A DNA stretch of 10,426 bases from G963674505 sp964575975 (lineage in GTDB: Bacteria; Desulfobacterota; Desulfobacteria; Desulfobacterales; SKZT01), in assembly GCA_964575975.1 (NCBI GenBank), contig CAZNTU010000197.1:1-10426 (forward strand), given 5' to 3'. Each line of letters starts with the position of its first letter. The stretch's first letter is position 1. The notes under the pieces were generated by a model that saw only the letters and a program-made list of their open reading frames with translations, ran no database searches and was not told where the DNA came from. Shown here piece by piece: positions 1 through 6,759 of the stretch. Made by a program: the position numbers and the translations under genes.

Positions 1-720
1 GTTGGAGACGAGACAGATCTCTTTGTTGCCGTCTCTGTTGGCGAATTTGTAGGCTCCGGAACCGATCGGGTTGCTATAGTAATCGATGTGTTTTTGTTTC
101 GACGCCTGTATTATTTCCCCGTCCCAAATTTTTATCAATAAATTCGGATCGTCTCTTTTCAATCCGATTTCAATGGAGGTGGCGGAATCGGTCCTGACGA
201 AGTCAATATTTTCCAGAATTGTCCGAAGAGAAAATTTGGAATCCCATTTTTTTAGAGAATACAATACATCTGCGGATGTCAAAGGCGTTCCGTCATGGAA
301 TCTCACGTTTTTTTTCAAGCGAATGGTCCAGACGAATTTTTCCCTGTCGTAAAACCAGCTTTCCGCCAAGTCCTTTTGCAATTTGCCGTTGACATCGGGA
401 ACCGCCAAGTAACTGTAAAGAAGAGGAAATACAAATGCAGAGCCGCCAAATTTATTTTCATGCGGATTAAGCGTGGAAAGGGGAGCGCTGACATCGAAGT
501 TCAACGTATTTTTATCCGGGAGAGAACTCGGACCGTTGCCGTCTTGCACGTCGGCGCAGGAACAAAAGACGAGAAAAAAACATAAAGAAACGATTTTCGA
601 TCCGATAGAAACTGTTCCATGCGAAAAAGTCCGCTTATCGCCGACCTTGTTTGAGGAATTGTCAACTTCCGGGCGATTTTCCGACGAGGACGGAAAACAT
701 TCGAGGGGTGGTTTTTTCAT
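1..720 (-). CDS. Peptide/nickel-type ABC transporter solute-binding lipoprotein (N-terminal part, runs off the window)
   Basis: The open frame gives 240 residues from an ATG at 718-720 and is still open at base 1, so the C-terminal half or more is missing. A short hydrophobic stretch at residues 43-52 ends in a lipobox-like VFCSC with the lipid-acceptor Cys at about 55, so the product is probably exported and membrane-anchored. Family 5 solute-binding (OppA/DppA-like) hallmarks follow: LNPHENK near 84-90, FHDGTPLTSADVLYSL near 141-156 and PIGSGAYKF near 219-227. Such proteins capture oligopeptides or other ligands for an ABC importer; the ligand cannot be told here. About 40 polar residues precede the hydrophobic segment, unusually many, but I see no in-frame start closer to it. 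No transporter permease or ATPase gene is in the window. Codon use is more AT-rich than in the genes to the right. Confidence 0.85.
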   Translation of the reverse strand, partial: MKKPPLECFPSSSENRPEVDNSSNKVGDKRTFSHGTVSIGSKIVSLCFFLVFCSCADVQDGNGPSSLPDKNTLNFDVSAPLSTLNPHENKFGGSAFVFPLLYSYLAVPDVNGKLQKDLAESWFYDREKFVWTIRLKKNVRFHDGTPLTSADVLYSLKKWDSKFSLRTILENIDFVRTDSATSIEIGLKRDDPNLLIKIWDGEIIQASKQKHIDYYSNPIGSGAYKFANRDGNKEICLVSN

Positions 721-738
721 TTGTTCCGCATGCTCTTT

Positions 739-828
739 CTAAAGTTTGTGGATGTAAATTTTTTCGGGCTTGACATTGCCGTCTGCGACTGGGAGACCGA
801 ATAAAAGGACGCCCGATTTTACATCTTT
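739..828 (-). other. Short coding-like fragment without a start codon
   Basis: On the minus strand, 29 sense codons lie between a TAA (829-831) and a TAG (739-741), in the same frame as the solute-binding protein that starts 18 bases further on. The translation (KDVKSGVLLFGLPVADGNVK and 9 more residues) has protein-like composition but no ATG, GTG or TTG. It may be the tail of a decayed or deleted gene, or chance. No family recognised. Confidence 0.2.
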
Positions 829-845
829 TTATAGAATAGGCGGAT

Positions 846-882
846 AAAAAAAGGGCGTCGTGAAAAAATCACACGCCCTTTT
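846..882 (-). terminator. Intrinsic (possibly bidirectional) terminator
   Basis: GGGCGT (853-858) pairs with ACGCCC (873-878); after a bulged C859, GTG (860-862) pairs with CAC (870-872) around a 7-nt AT-only loop. On the minus strand the stem is followed by seven T (852-846), the classic Rho-independent layout, and it lies about 130 bp beyond the stop of the minus-strand sigma-54 activator, so it should end that transcript before the solute-binding gene. On the plus strand the stem is followed by four T. Confidence 0.8.
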
Positions 883-941
883 CATGCGAGATTTAATAAT
901 GAACGGATTCAAGCGTCGGGTTGCGTGGAGGGATACTCTTG

Positions 942-960
942 GAATGACTATAGTTCATTC
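942..960. repeat. Imperfect inverted repeat
   Basis: GAATGA (942-947) is mirrored by TCATTC (955-960) around a 7-nt centre that itself contains CTATAG. It sits between the stop of the sigma-54 activator and its terminator. It could be a protein-binding dyad or a small hairpin in the 3' untranslated region; nothing in the sequence decides this. Confidence 0.3.
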
Positions 961-1014
961 GGAAATACCGGACGGTTTTGGGAAGATTCCTTTCAGTTTA
1001 TCCGTCCGATCCGA

Positions 1015-2306
1015 TCAATTCAACAAAAAGAACGTTGAACGATTGGCCTTTTCGCCATTGTGACCGCAGACCCCGTTCCGCGTCAGGATTTTCAAAAATT
1101 CGCCCGCCGTCTTGTATTTGTCGCCGTTCTTGTTCGATTCTTTCCGCAAGAACAGGGCGAACTGTTTCCGTGCGAATTCTTCCCCGCCGGTTTTATACAG
1201 GAAATCGCAAATCTTTTCGATGGAAACGCAACGCAATTGTTCGTGCCATTTGACCGTTCTTTTGCCGGAAACCACCTCTATGTTCGTCAGCCGGGCCATC
1301 AAGGCGCTTTTTGCGGCGTCCTGCCGAAGCTCTTTTTCGGCCTTCTCTCGTGGTTGGAGGTCTGCGTTTTGCGATCCTGAAAAATCGAATTCTTCGATTA
1401 GACTGCCATCCGCCAAAACGGCGGCTTTTTCGATCAAATGACACAACTCCCGCACGTTCCCCGGAAAATGGTGCTGTTTCAGCGCTCGCACGGCGCTCGA
1501 GGCTATTTCCAAATGGGGAAGGTTCATTTTCTTCGCAAATCTTTCCAAAAACACCCGGGCCAGAATTTCAATGTCCTCCTGCCGTTCCCTCAAGGGCGGC
1601 AGGGTAACGGTCAGGACATTCAGTCTGTAATAGAGGTCTTCTCTGAATTTTCCCGAGCGCTGGCTTTCCAGCAGGTCCTGGTTGGTCGCCGCGATGATTC
1701 TCGCGTCCGAACGCATGGTCCGGTCGGATCCGACGGGTTCGAAGGTTCCCTCCTGCAATACCCTCAGGAACTTCGGTTGAAGCCCCATAGGCATATCCCC
1801 TATTTCATCGAGAAAAAGAGAGCCGGAACGGGCGGTTTCGAAACGTCCCGTTCTTTTCTGCAAAGCTCCCGTGAAAGCCCCCTTTTCATGCCCGAACAGT
1901 TCGCTCTCGGCCAGTTGCTCGGCCAAGGCCGGGCAGTTTACCGGGACGAACGGTTTGTCTTTTCTCGGACTGGATTCGTGTACGGCTCTCGCAGCAAGTT
2001 CCTTTCCGACACCGGATTCCCCCAAGATCAGCACGGCCAGATCGGTTTTCCCGAACCTTTCGATCTGGTCGAACACCTTTCGCATTTGAACGCTTCTCCC
2101 GACCATGTTGCGAAAAACAGGATATTTTTTTTGTTNNNNNNNNNNNNNNNNNNNNNNNNNNNNNNNNNNNNNNNNNNNNNNNNNNNNNNNNNNNNNNNNN
2201 NNNNNNNNNNNNNNNNNNNNNNNNNNNNNNNNNNNCGCATTTGAACGCTTCTCCCGACCATGTTGCGAAAAACAGGATATTTTTTTTGTTTGTCGTCGCT
2301 TTCCAT
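1015..2306 (-). CDS. Sigma-54-dependent transcriptional activator without receiver domain, winged-helix-like C-terminus (interrupted by assembly gap)
   Basis: Read through the N gap the frame breaks, but merging the two identical 55-bp flanks gives a clean 378-residue protein starting at the ATG complementary to 2304-2306, with an AAGAGGGA ribosome binding site 9 nt upstream. The AAA+ domain starts almost at once: Walker A GESGVGKE (44-51), the sigma-54-contacting loop GAFTGA (91-96), Walker B SLFLDE (111-116) and arginine-finger region LRER (187-190). It should hydrolyse ATP to remodel sigma-54 RNA polymerase. There is no N-terminal receiver, GAF or PAS domain, a PspF-like layout, so control must come from a partner protein, expression level or DNA binding. 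The C-terminus (about 300-378) lacks an obvious Fis helix; YKTAGEFLKILTRNG then HNGEKANRSTFFL looks like the recognition helix and wing of a winged helix (inference). It is divergent from the NACHT gene, which it might regulate. Confidence 0.85.
2081..2135. repeat. Left copy of 55-bp duplicated gap flank
   Basis: These 55 bases are identical to 2236-2290, and the two copies border the N run exactly. Best explained as unmerged overlapping contig ends rather than a biological repeat. Confidence 0.9.
2136..2235. other. Assembly gap of 100 N
   Basis: Exactly 100 N, the conventional placeholder for a gap of unknown size. The flanks are the same 55 bases, so the true sequence probably has neither the N run nor the second copy; removing 155 bases restores a continuous AAA+ activator frame. 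Confidence 0.95.
2236..2290. repeat. Right copy of 55-bp duplicated gap flank
   Basis: Identical to 2081-2135. It encodes residues near the N-terminus of the activator in the frame that runs from the ATG at 2306. See the gap entry. Confidence 0.9.
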
Positions 2307-2519
2307 TTTTGATATTCCCTCTTCGAGCTTTCCGTTTCGGTTGCTTGTAAAGTTGGACTTTTAACGATATGAATATCCCGTTGTTTTCGAAGGTACAAAT
2401 GTCTTGAAATGTTTTTATGTGTTTTTTCGCGACGGTTCGTGCCGTTTGGCGCGTTTTCGGTTTGACCGGTCGCGTTTCCCTGTTGTTTCTCTTTTTCCGA
2501 ATCGAGCGACGATATTGAA
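2307..2519. promoter_or_regulatory. Divergent intergenic region between sigma-54 activator and NACHT gene
   Basis: About 210 AT-richer bases must carry the promoters of both divergent genes. I see a perfect 8-bp palindrome GACCGGTC (2464-2471) and a short dyad ACGG/CCGT (2432-2435 and 2442-2445), which could be operator half-sites. A weak minus-strand sigma-70-like pair (TTGTAC, 17 nt, TATTCA) precedes the activator. I found no good -24/-12 promoter here, so direct control of the NACHT gene by the neighbouring sigma-54 activator is not supported by this sequence. The NACHT start has only a weak Shine-Dalgarno match. Confidence 0.4.
2316..2323 (-). promoter_or_regulatory. Ribosome binding site of the sigma-54 activator
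   Basis: Minus-strand AAGAGGGA lies 9 nt before the ATG at 2306. It supports this short N-terminus over a longer reading from 2547 that crosses intergenic sequence and the N run. Confidence 0.7.
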
Positions 2520-4934
2520 ATGAACGAAAAAAGAAGCGAAATCGCACTGGAGCGGTTTCACAAGGCGTTGGCCCTGAAAAAGCATTCCTTGGCCTCGGTC
2601 GTCGAAGAAGATCGTTGGAGGCGGCTGGGCCTCCCCAGTTCTCCCACCACTCTTCGAAGATGGGAGACCTCGTCTCCCAAAGGCATCCCTATTTATTCCA
2701 CAAGGAAAAGAATGTTCTACGTTCGAACGATCGCGGAATACTTTCAAATTCCCGAACATTGTTTTACAAACGCCGAACTTTCGGAAAGGGAATTCGAGGA
2801 AATCGTTCTGAACCCCTCCCTCGCCATTCCGCAAAAAACCGACCGCGAAACCGTCGAAAAAGTCCCGCCGCCCGAAGAAGAAGAGGAAGAACTCCCGAAA
2901 ACCGACAGCGCCTTCGGCCTTCTGTCGGCCATCGGTCTCCACGAAGTTTTCCAAGTGTTGAAGGCCGTCGCGACAAACCGGGATGCGATTGTCCGAGTCG
3001 AAAACGGACGGATCAAGCTCGACGGGGTTCCCGTCCCAAGGGCGTTTGCGGACGGATCGGACGAATCGCTTGTCAAAACCCGAATCTCCTTGTTGTGCGA
3101 ACGGCTGGGCATACAAGGAAAAAGCCCGGTGCAAATCGCAAGCCTTCTCGAAAAGCTGTTGTCGAGAGGTCGCACTTTTTCCGGAGTGGAGCTGGTCGAG
3201 GCACTCGATTCGGACGATTTGATAGACGACGAGATCGAAAGGGTTTTAAAGCAATGGCGCGACAGGGTGGAAAGCAGGCTTTTCGAAACAACGCCGGGAT
3301 TCGACTTCGGGGAATCCCGGTCGGAAGCGGCTGAAAAATCGCTTGGAGAAGGGCCTGTCTCGTTGGACCCCCTTTTGAGGGACTGGCCCCTTCGCCTGCT
3401 GACCCACCCCGACTGGGCCTACGCGGATTCCGCTCTGCCGGGAGTCCCGCCAATGGCGTTGGCCGACGTCTGGGTGGACATTCTCCTAGTCGATCCGGCC
3501 GAAACCTCCCGTCTTTTGGCAAAGGACGATCTGACGGGCTCCTTGGAGGCCAGATACGAGGAGGATCTATGGCTCGCCGAGCCAGCCCGGTTCGTGCTCG
3601 ACCGGCTTCGCGGCTCCGAGGCCTTGGTGGGCGCGCCGGGAATCGGAAAGACCACCTTTTTGAAGTGGATGTCCCGCCAGTTCATTTTAGGACGGCACAG
3701 TCGCTTCTTGCTCCCGTTGTTCGTTCCCTTGAGAAAATACGCGCTGTCGGAAAAGACGGAAAGAGGAATCCTGGGCTTCGCCCTTCGTCAGGCGGGAATC
3801 CGCGACCCCGAACAGATCGGTCGATGCATCGACTTTTTAAGCTATTTGGCCGGGTCCGCCAAAAACAACGTGATTCTTCTTCTGGACGGCTACGACGAAG
3901 TCCCGGCGGAGCATCGGGAGGCGCTCTTGAACGAGTTGTACGACGTCGGCTGGGCGTTCTCTCTCATTGTGACTTCGAGGCCCTCGGCTTATCCGCGGGG
4001 GCTTCCGGTCGACAACTTTTTCGAAATTTCCGAACTGTCCCCCGAAAGCGTCGACAGGCTGGCGCGCAATTGGTTCGGGTCCATCGGTGATCCGGAAGGC
4101 GCCGACCGGCTGCTTGGCCACCTGGACCGCAATCCGGACGTGAAAGCGCTGGCGAGAAACCCTTTGCTGCTGACGCTTCTGTGCGGCATCTGTCACTGCG
4201 GAAAACAAACGCCGGATTCCGGCCTTCCCGACTCCAGAACAAGCCTGTACCGAGAAACGGTCGCCTACATCCGAGGATATCACACCAAAAGATACCCGGA
4301 GGCGCCTTTCGACGAGCACAGGCAAAAGCAGGTGGAGCGCCTCGCTTTCGAACTCACGGTGCAAGTCCCGGACGCCCCCCGATACGTCTTCGGGGGGCGC
4401 GACGTGATCGAATGCACCGACGACGAAATCCTGCTTCGAAACGTCCTCCTGCCGTCCTGCCTCGTCACCCAATGGCATTGGGAAAACGAATCGCTCCACT
4501 TTTTGCACGCCTCGTTTCAGGAATATTTCACGGCCCGTTTCATCGGACGAGAGCAAGAGGAGAGGTTGGTCGAATACGTTCGTTCCCGTTTTTACGATAC
4601 GGCCTGGAGGGAAATCTTTCGTTTCCTTTCCGGTTCCGGCGGAAGAATTCGGAAACTATTCTGGGAGCAGGTACGATCCATGGTCCGCGTTCCCGACCGA
4701 TTCGAACTGGTTTTCACTAGACTGGCGTCGCTGCTGACGGAAACCGGGGTCCGGGACGGCGGGAAAAAACTGCTGGGGTTCGACGTGCGGGATATTTTCT
4801 GGAAACGGATTTTGGAGGGTATCGCCATCGACGTATACGTCGACGCATACGCCAAAATGGACCCAGAAGGCTATGTCGCAAGGGTTAAAAAACATACGAA
4901 AACCCGGTTCTTCCCCATGAAACAAGGCGACTGA
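2520..4934 (+). CDS. NACHT-domain (STAND) NTPase with N-terminal HTH-like region; probably the front part of a NACHT-HEAT protein
   Basis: The 804-residue product has a P-loop GAPGIGKTT (371-379), Walker B VILLLDGYDE (451-460) with the acidic tail typical of NACHT, a sensor-like IVTSRPSAYP (483-492) and the conserved ARNPLLLTLL helix near 545-554. The N-terminus (about 15-50), with SPTTLRRWE, resembles a helix-turn-helix, followed by a conserved-looking FYVRTIAEYF segment (66-75) and an acidic Pro/Glu linker (about 110-128). Bacterial NACHT proteins are STAND ATPases that sense a trigger through a C-terminal repeat domain and oligomerise; several are antiphage proteins. Here the frame stops at 4934 while HEAT-like repeats continue directly in the -1 frame. 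One extra A in the A6 run at 4887-4892 gives an uninterrupted protein of about 1187 residues. No recognised nuclease, TIR or protease effector is attached, so the HTH-like part may bind DNA or recruit a partner. Function in defence is inference from family and context. Confidence 0.85.
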   Translation: MNEKRSEIALERFHKALALKKHSLASVVEEDRWRRLGLPSSPTTLRRWETSSPKGIPIYSTRKRMFYVRTIAEYFQIPEHCFTNAELSEREFEEIVLNPSLAIPQKTDRETVEKVPPPEEEEEELPKTDSAFGLLSAIGLHEVFQVLKAVATNRDAIVRVENGRIKLDGVPVPRAFADGSDESLVKTRISLLCERLGIQGKSPVQIASLLEKLLSRGRTFSGVELVEALDSDDLIDDEIERVLKQWRDRVESRLFETTPGFDFGESRSEAAEKSLGEGPVSLDPLLRDWPLRLLTHPDWAYADSALPGVPPMALADVWVDILLVDPAETSRLLAKDDLTGSLEARYEEDLWLAEPARFVLDRLRGSEALVGAPGIGKTTFLKWMSRQFILGRHSRFLLPLFVPLRKYALSEKTERGILGFALRQAGIRDPEQIGRCIDFLSYLAGSAKNNVILLLDGYDEVPAEHREALLNELYDVGWAFSLIVTSRPSAYPRGLPVDNFFEISELSPESVDRLARNWFGSIGDPEGADRLLGHLDRNPDVKALARNPLLLTLLCGICHCGKQTPDSGLPDSRTSLYRETVAYIRGYHTKRYPEAPFDEHRQKQVERLAFELTVQVPDAPRYVFGGRDVIECTDDEILLRNVLLPSCLVTQWHWENESLHFLHASFQEYFTARFIGREQEERLVEYVRSRFYDTAWREIFRFLSGSGGRIRKLFWEQVRSMVRVPDRFELVFTRLASLLTETGVRDGGKKLLGFDVRDIFWKRILEGIAIDVYVDAYAKMDPEGYVARVKKHTKTRFFPMKQGD
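4887..4892 (+). other. A6 run at the probable frameshift between NACHT and HEAT parts
   Basis: Six A read as two Lys codons in the NACHT frame. The -1 frame opens at 4889 and stays open to 6079, and its first residues (KTYENPVLPHETRRLIVKGL) lead smoothly into HEAT helices. Seven A instead of six would join the frames exactly. It may be a sequencing or assembly error, a true mutation, or a slippage site. Confidence 0.6.
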
Positions 4935-4945
4935 TCGTCAAGGGA

Positions 4946-6082
4946 TTGGGTCTGGCAAAGGATTTCGAATCGACGCCCGCGCTGATTCGAATGGCCGAAG
5001 AACCCGGAATTTTGCGGGCCGATTGCGTGGAGTCCCTTGCAATGATCGGCGGACACGAATCCTTCCAAGGATTGGCCCGACTACTGAACGGAACAAACGA
5101 CGCGGATTTTCGGAAAAAAATCATCGAGGCAATGGGGTTCGTGAAGGAATCCTCGGCCAGGGATTTTCTGCTTCAGGAGTTGGCCATGATTTGCATGGAC
5201 GACCCCGAAGCCGTTGATATCCTGGAAGCGTTGGAGGAAAAGCCGATTCCCGGCAACGCCGTATTGATCGCCGATTTCCTGATCAAAGGAAAGGACGACC
5301 AAGCGAGAACGGCCGCCGCGCGGGCGCTTTCCGACGCCACAGAGAGTTTCGTCCCCCGAATCTTGTCGGAAGCCTGCCAAAACGAAAAAAGCGACGATGT
5401 TCGGATTGCCGTCTTGGAGGCGCTGAAAAAGAGGGCGCGGCCCGAGTTCTTTCCATGGCTCCGCCGAACCGTGATGAACGAGAAGCTCGACGTTGATGAA
5501 CGGAGCGCCGCTTTGGAAGCCGTGCTGAGATGCTCGTCCAGATACGCGGGGCTCTCGGCGGGCCCCACGTTGAAAAGGCTGGCCGGATTCGGAGACGACG
5601 TGTCGCGCACCGCCCGGAAACTGACCATGGAAATGCTCGACCCCTCGGCAGATCCGGAAATCGCCGCCGTAGCCGCCTCCTATTCGTATCTGCTCGGCGA
5701 GGAGTTCGGCCCCGTTTTGACCGAAATATGCCGGGACGAAAATCGACCTTTCCGAGTCAGGACGGATGCTTGCTCCTCCTTGGGAAAACTCCGATACCTG
5801 CCTTCCGCCGAAGCGTTGCTGTCGATCGTCCGGAAATATCCCGACGTTCCGGACGACGAACAGGCCCCCCTGCTGTCGTCCGAGGACCATCTTGCAAGAG
5901 CGGCGGCCGAGGCTCTATCGAAAATCGATCCGACGGTCCTTTGCGGCTTGGACGGAAAAACGGTGCAAACGGCGTTGATACGCCACTCGCTTCGAACCGG
6001 GTGTCTCGTCTTTTCGGATCACGTTCTGGATCAAGCCGGACGACGAATCGCATGCGGACGGAATCGCGGTTCGAGTCGGTAG
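4946..6082 (+). CDS. HEAT-repeat protein, probably the C-terminal sensor domain of the upstream NACHT protein
   Basis: The frame gives 378 residues from a TTG at 4946, but it is open upstream to 4889 and has no convincing start: AAGGGA abuts the TTG with almost no spacing, and the first ATG is 4991. The protein is almost wholly helical pairs spaced about 30-35 residues apart, with HEAT/PBS-lyase-like motifs such as RTAAARALSDA, VRIAVLEALKK, VRTDACSSLGKL and ARAAAEALSKI. Such repeats form curved protein-binding solenoids and are a common C-terminal sensor in NACHT and related STAND proteins. No catalytic residues seen. The overlap with the NACHT frame (4889-4934) and the lack of an initiation signal argue for one polypeptide broken by a single-base shift. 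If translated alone it would be a soluble scaffold. The last dozen residues (after about RRIA) may be altered, since the gene abuts the decayed vapC. Confidence 0.7.
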   Translation: MGLAKDFESTPALIRMAEEPGILRADCVESLAMIGGHESFQGLARLLNGTNDADFRKKIIEAMGFVKESSARDFLLQELAMICMDDPEAVDILEALEEKPIPGNAVLIADFLIKGKDDQARTAAARALSDATESFVPRILSEACQNEKSDDVRIAVLEALKKRARPEFFPWLRRTVMNEKLDVDERSAALEAVLRCSSRYAGLSAGPTLKRLAGFGDDVSRTARKLTMEMLDPSADPEIAAVAASYSYLLGEEFGPVLTEICRDENRPFRVRTDACSSLGKLRYLPSAEALLSIVRKYPDVPDDEQAPLLSSEDHLARAAAEALSKIDPTVLCGLDGKTVQTALIRHSLRTGCLVFSDHVLDQAGRRIACGRNRGSSR

Positions 6083-6111
6083 CCAATTGGCGCAAACCTC
6101 TTATAATTCGA

Positions 6112-6457
6112 TGTAATGTTGCAAGTCGTTTGCTGAGCACTCCTCCGAAAGAGATCGGCATGCCAGCGGTCGTCCTGTTCGAATTGGAATTTGGAATCGC
6201 CAAATCGGCCTATTCTGAAAGCCGGAGTCGGCTCCTCGCGGAATTCGCCAAAAAACACGACTATATTTAACTTCGACCGGAATGCGGCTCGTTACGCTGC
6301 CGCAGTCAGGGCGGAACTCGAGCGGAAAGGCACCCCGACAGGTCCTTTCGATACGGTGATCGCGGGAACGGCGCTTTCCTGCCAAGCCACTCTGGTCACC
6401 CGCAATACAAGAGAATTCGGGCGAATCGAGGGGCTGTCGCCGGAAAATCGGTATTGA
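6112..6457 (+). pseudogene. vapC: Remnant of a VapC-type PIN-domain toxin gene
   Basis: Two adjacent frames together match the middle and end of a VapC ribonuclease. The first (from 6112, stop at 6268-6270) gives RLLSTPPKEIG, then ELEFGIAKS, which holds one conserved acidic residue. The second (through 6457) gives FDRNAARYAAAVRAELERKG, then TGPFDTVIAG with the third catalytic Asp, and ATLVTRNTREFGRIEGL. A one-base shift near 6262-6270 separates them. The N-terminal strand with the first catalytic Asp (usually LLDTN) and the start codon are missing, so about 25-35 codons are lost at the 5' end; 29 bases upstream is the stop of the HEAT frame. No antitoxin gene is visible. VapC toxins cleave RNA, usually tRNA or rRNA; this copy should be inactive. 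Confidence 0.8.
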
Positions 6458-6641
6458 AGTATCCTCCAAATCCCCATTCCCTTTCTTTTCTATCCAACCT
6501 TGCAAACGTGAACAATCGTTACACTTTTTTGGGCTATTCGCGCTCCATTATAAACTTTCCGTAACACAAACCTTGCCTTCCGTTTTTTCCTAAATCCTAA
6601 AACCCAATAATTTCAGCCGCATAAGCAATTGTTCCCCGAAG

Positions 6642-6657
6642 CGGCACGATCGTTGCT
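6642..6657 (+). promoter_or_regulatory. Sigma-54 (-24/-12) promoter
   Basis: CGGCACG-ATCG-TTGCT matches the sigma-54 consensus TGGCACG-N4-TTGCW at every position except the first. The invariant GG (6643-6644) and GC (6655-6656) have the required 10-nt spacing. Transcription would start about 12 nt downstream, near 6668, giving a leader of roughly 90 nt before the response regulator ATG at 6760. The first gene is itself a sigma-54 activator, so positive autoregulation is a natural inference. Confidence 0.8.
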
Positions 6658-6684
6658 CAGTATATCGGCATTTGATGCGTCGGA

Positions 6685-6714
6685 GCGCGTCCGGGCATCC
6701 AGCCACGGACGCGC
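6685..6714 (+). repeat. Strong hairpin in the 5' leader
   Basis: GCGCGTCCG (6685-6693) and CGGACGCGC (6706-6714) are perfect reverse complements; inside them GGC (6694-6696) pairs with GCC (6702-6704), leaving a 5-nt loop and one bulged A. It lies between the predicted start site (about 6668) and the first codon. No T run follows, so it is not a simple terminator. It may stabilise the mRNA, affect translation, or be a protein-binding dyad in DNA. Confidence 0.75.
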
Positions 6715-6759
6715 GGTTCGACATGGAAAAGGATATCGAGAACAGGAGACAGAACGGCA

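Larger units (their letters stand above)
6458..6759 (+). promoter_or_regulatory. 302-bp regulatory region upstream of the sigma-54 response-regulator operon
   Basis: AT-rich in its first 180 bases, with no coding pattern that I recognise, then a sigma-54 promoter at 6642-6657 and a strong leader hairpin at 6685-6714. The AT-rich part upstream of the promoter is where activator binding sites and an IHF-type bending site would be expected; GTTAC and its complement GTAAC occur about 50 bp apart here, too little to call a site. Confidence 0.6.

Noticed and set aside
770..775. Perfect TTGACA -35 element on the plus strand
   Set aside because: No -10 hexamer at 16-18 nt and no plus-strand gene downstream.
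1233..1248. Minus-strand sigma-54-like site TGGCACG...TTGC
   Set aside because: GG and GC are separated by 11 nt instead of the required 10, and it lies inside the coding region of the activator.
1438..2244. Long plus-strand open frame opposite the activator
   Set aside because: The opposite strand encodes a clear AAA+ domain; this reading has no recognisable motif and runs into the N gap.
1015..2547. Longer reading of the sigma-54 activator starting at 2547
   Set aside because: It reads through intergenic sequence and the artificial N run in a frame that exists only because the gap flanks are unmerged; the start at 2306 has a ribosome binding site.
4886..4892. Canonical -1 programmed frameshift heptamer
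   Set aside because: In the NACHT frame the run reads T AAA AAA, not X XXY YYZ, and I see no strong downstream hairpin; only a generic slippery A6 run is present.
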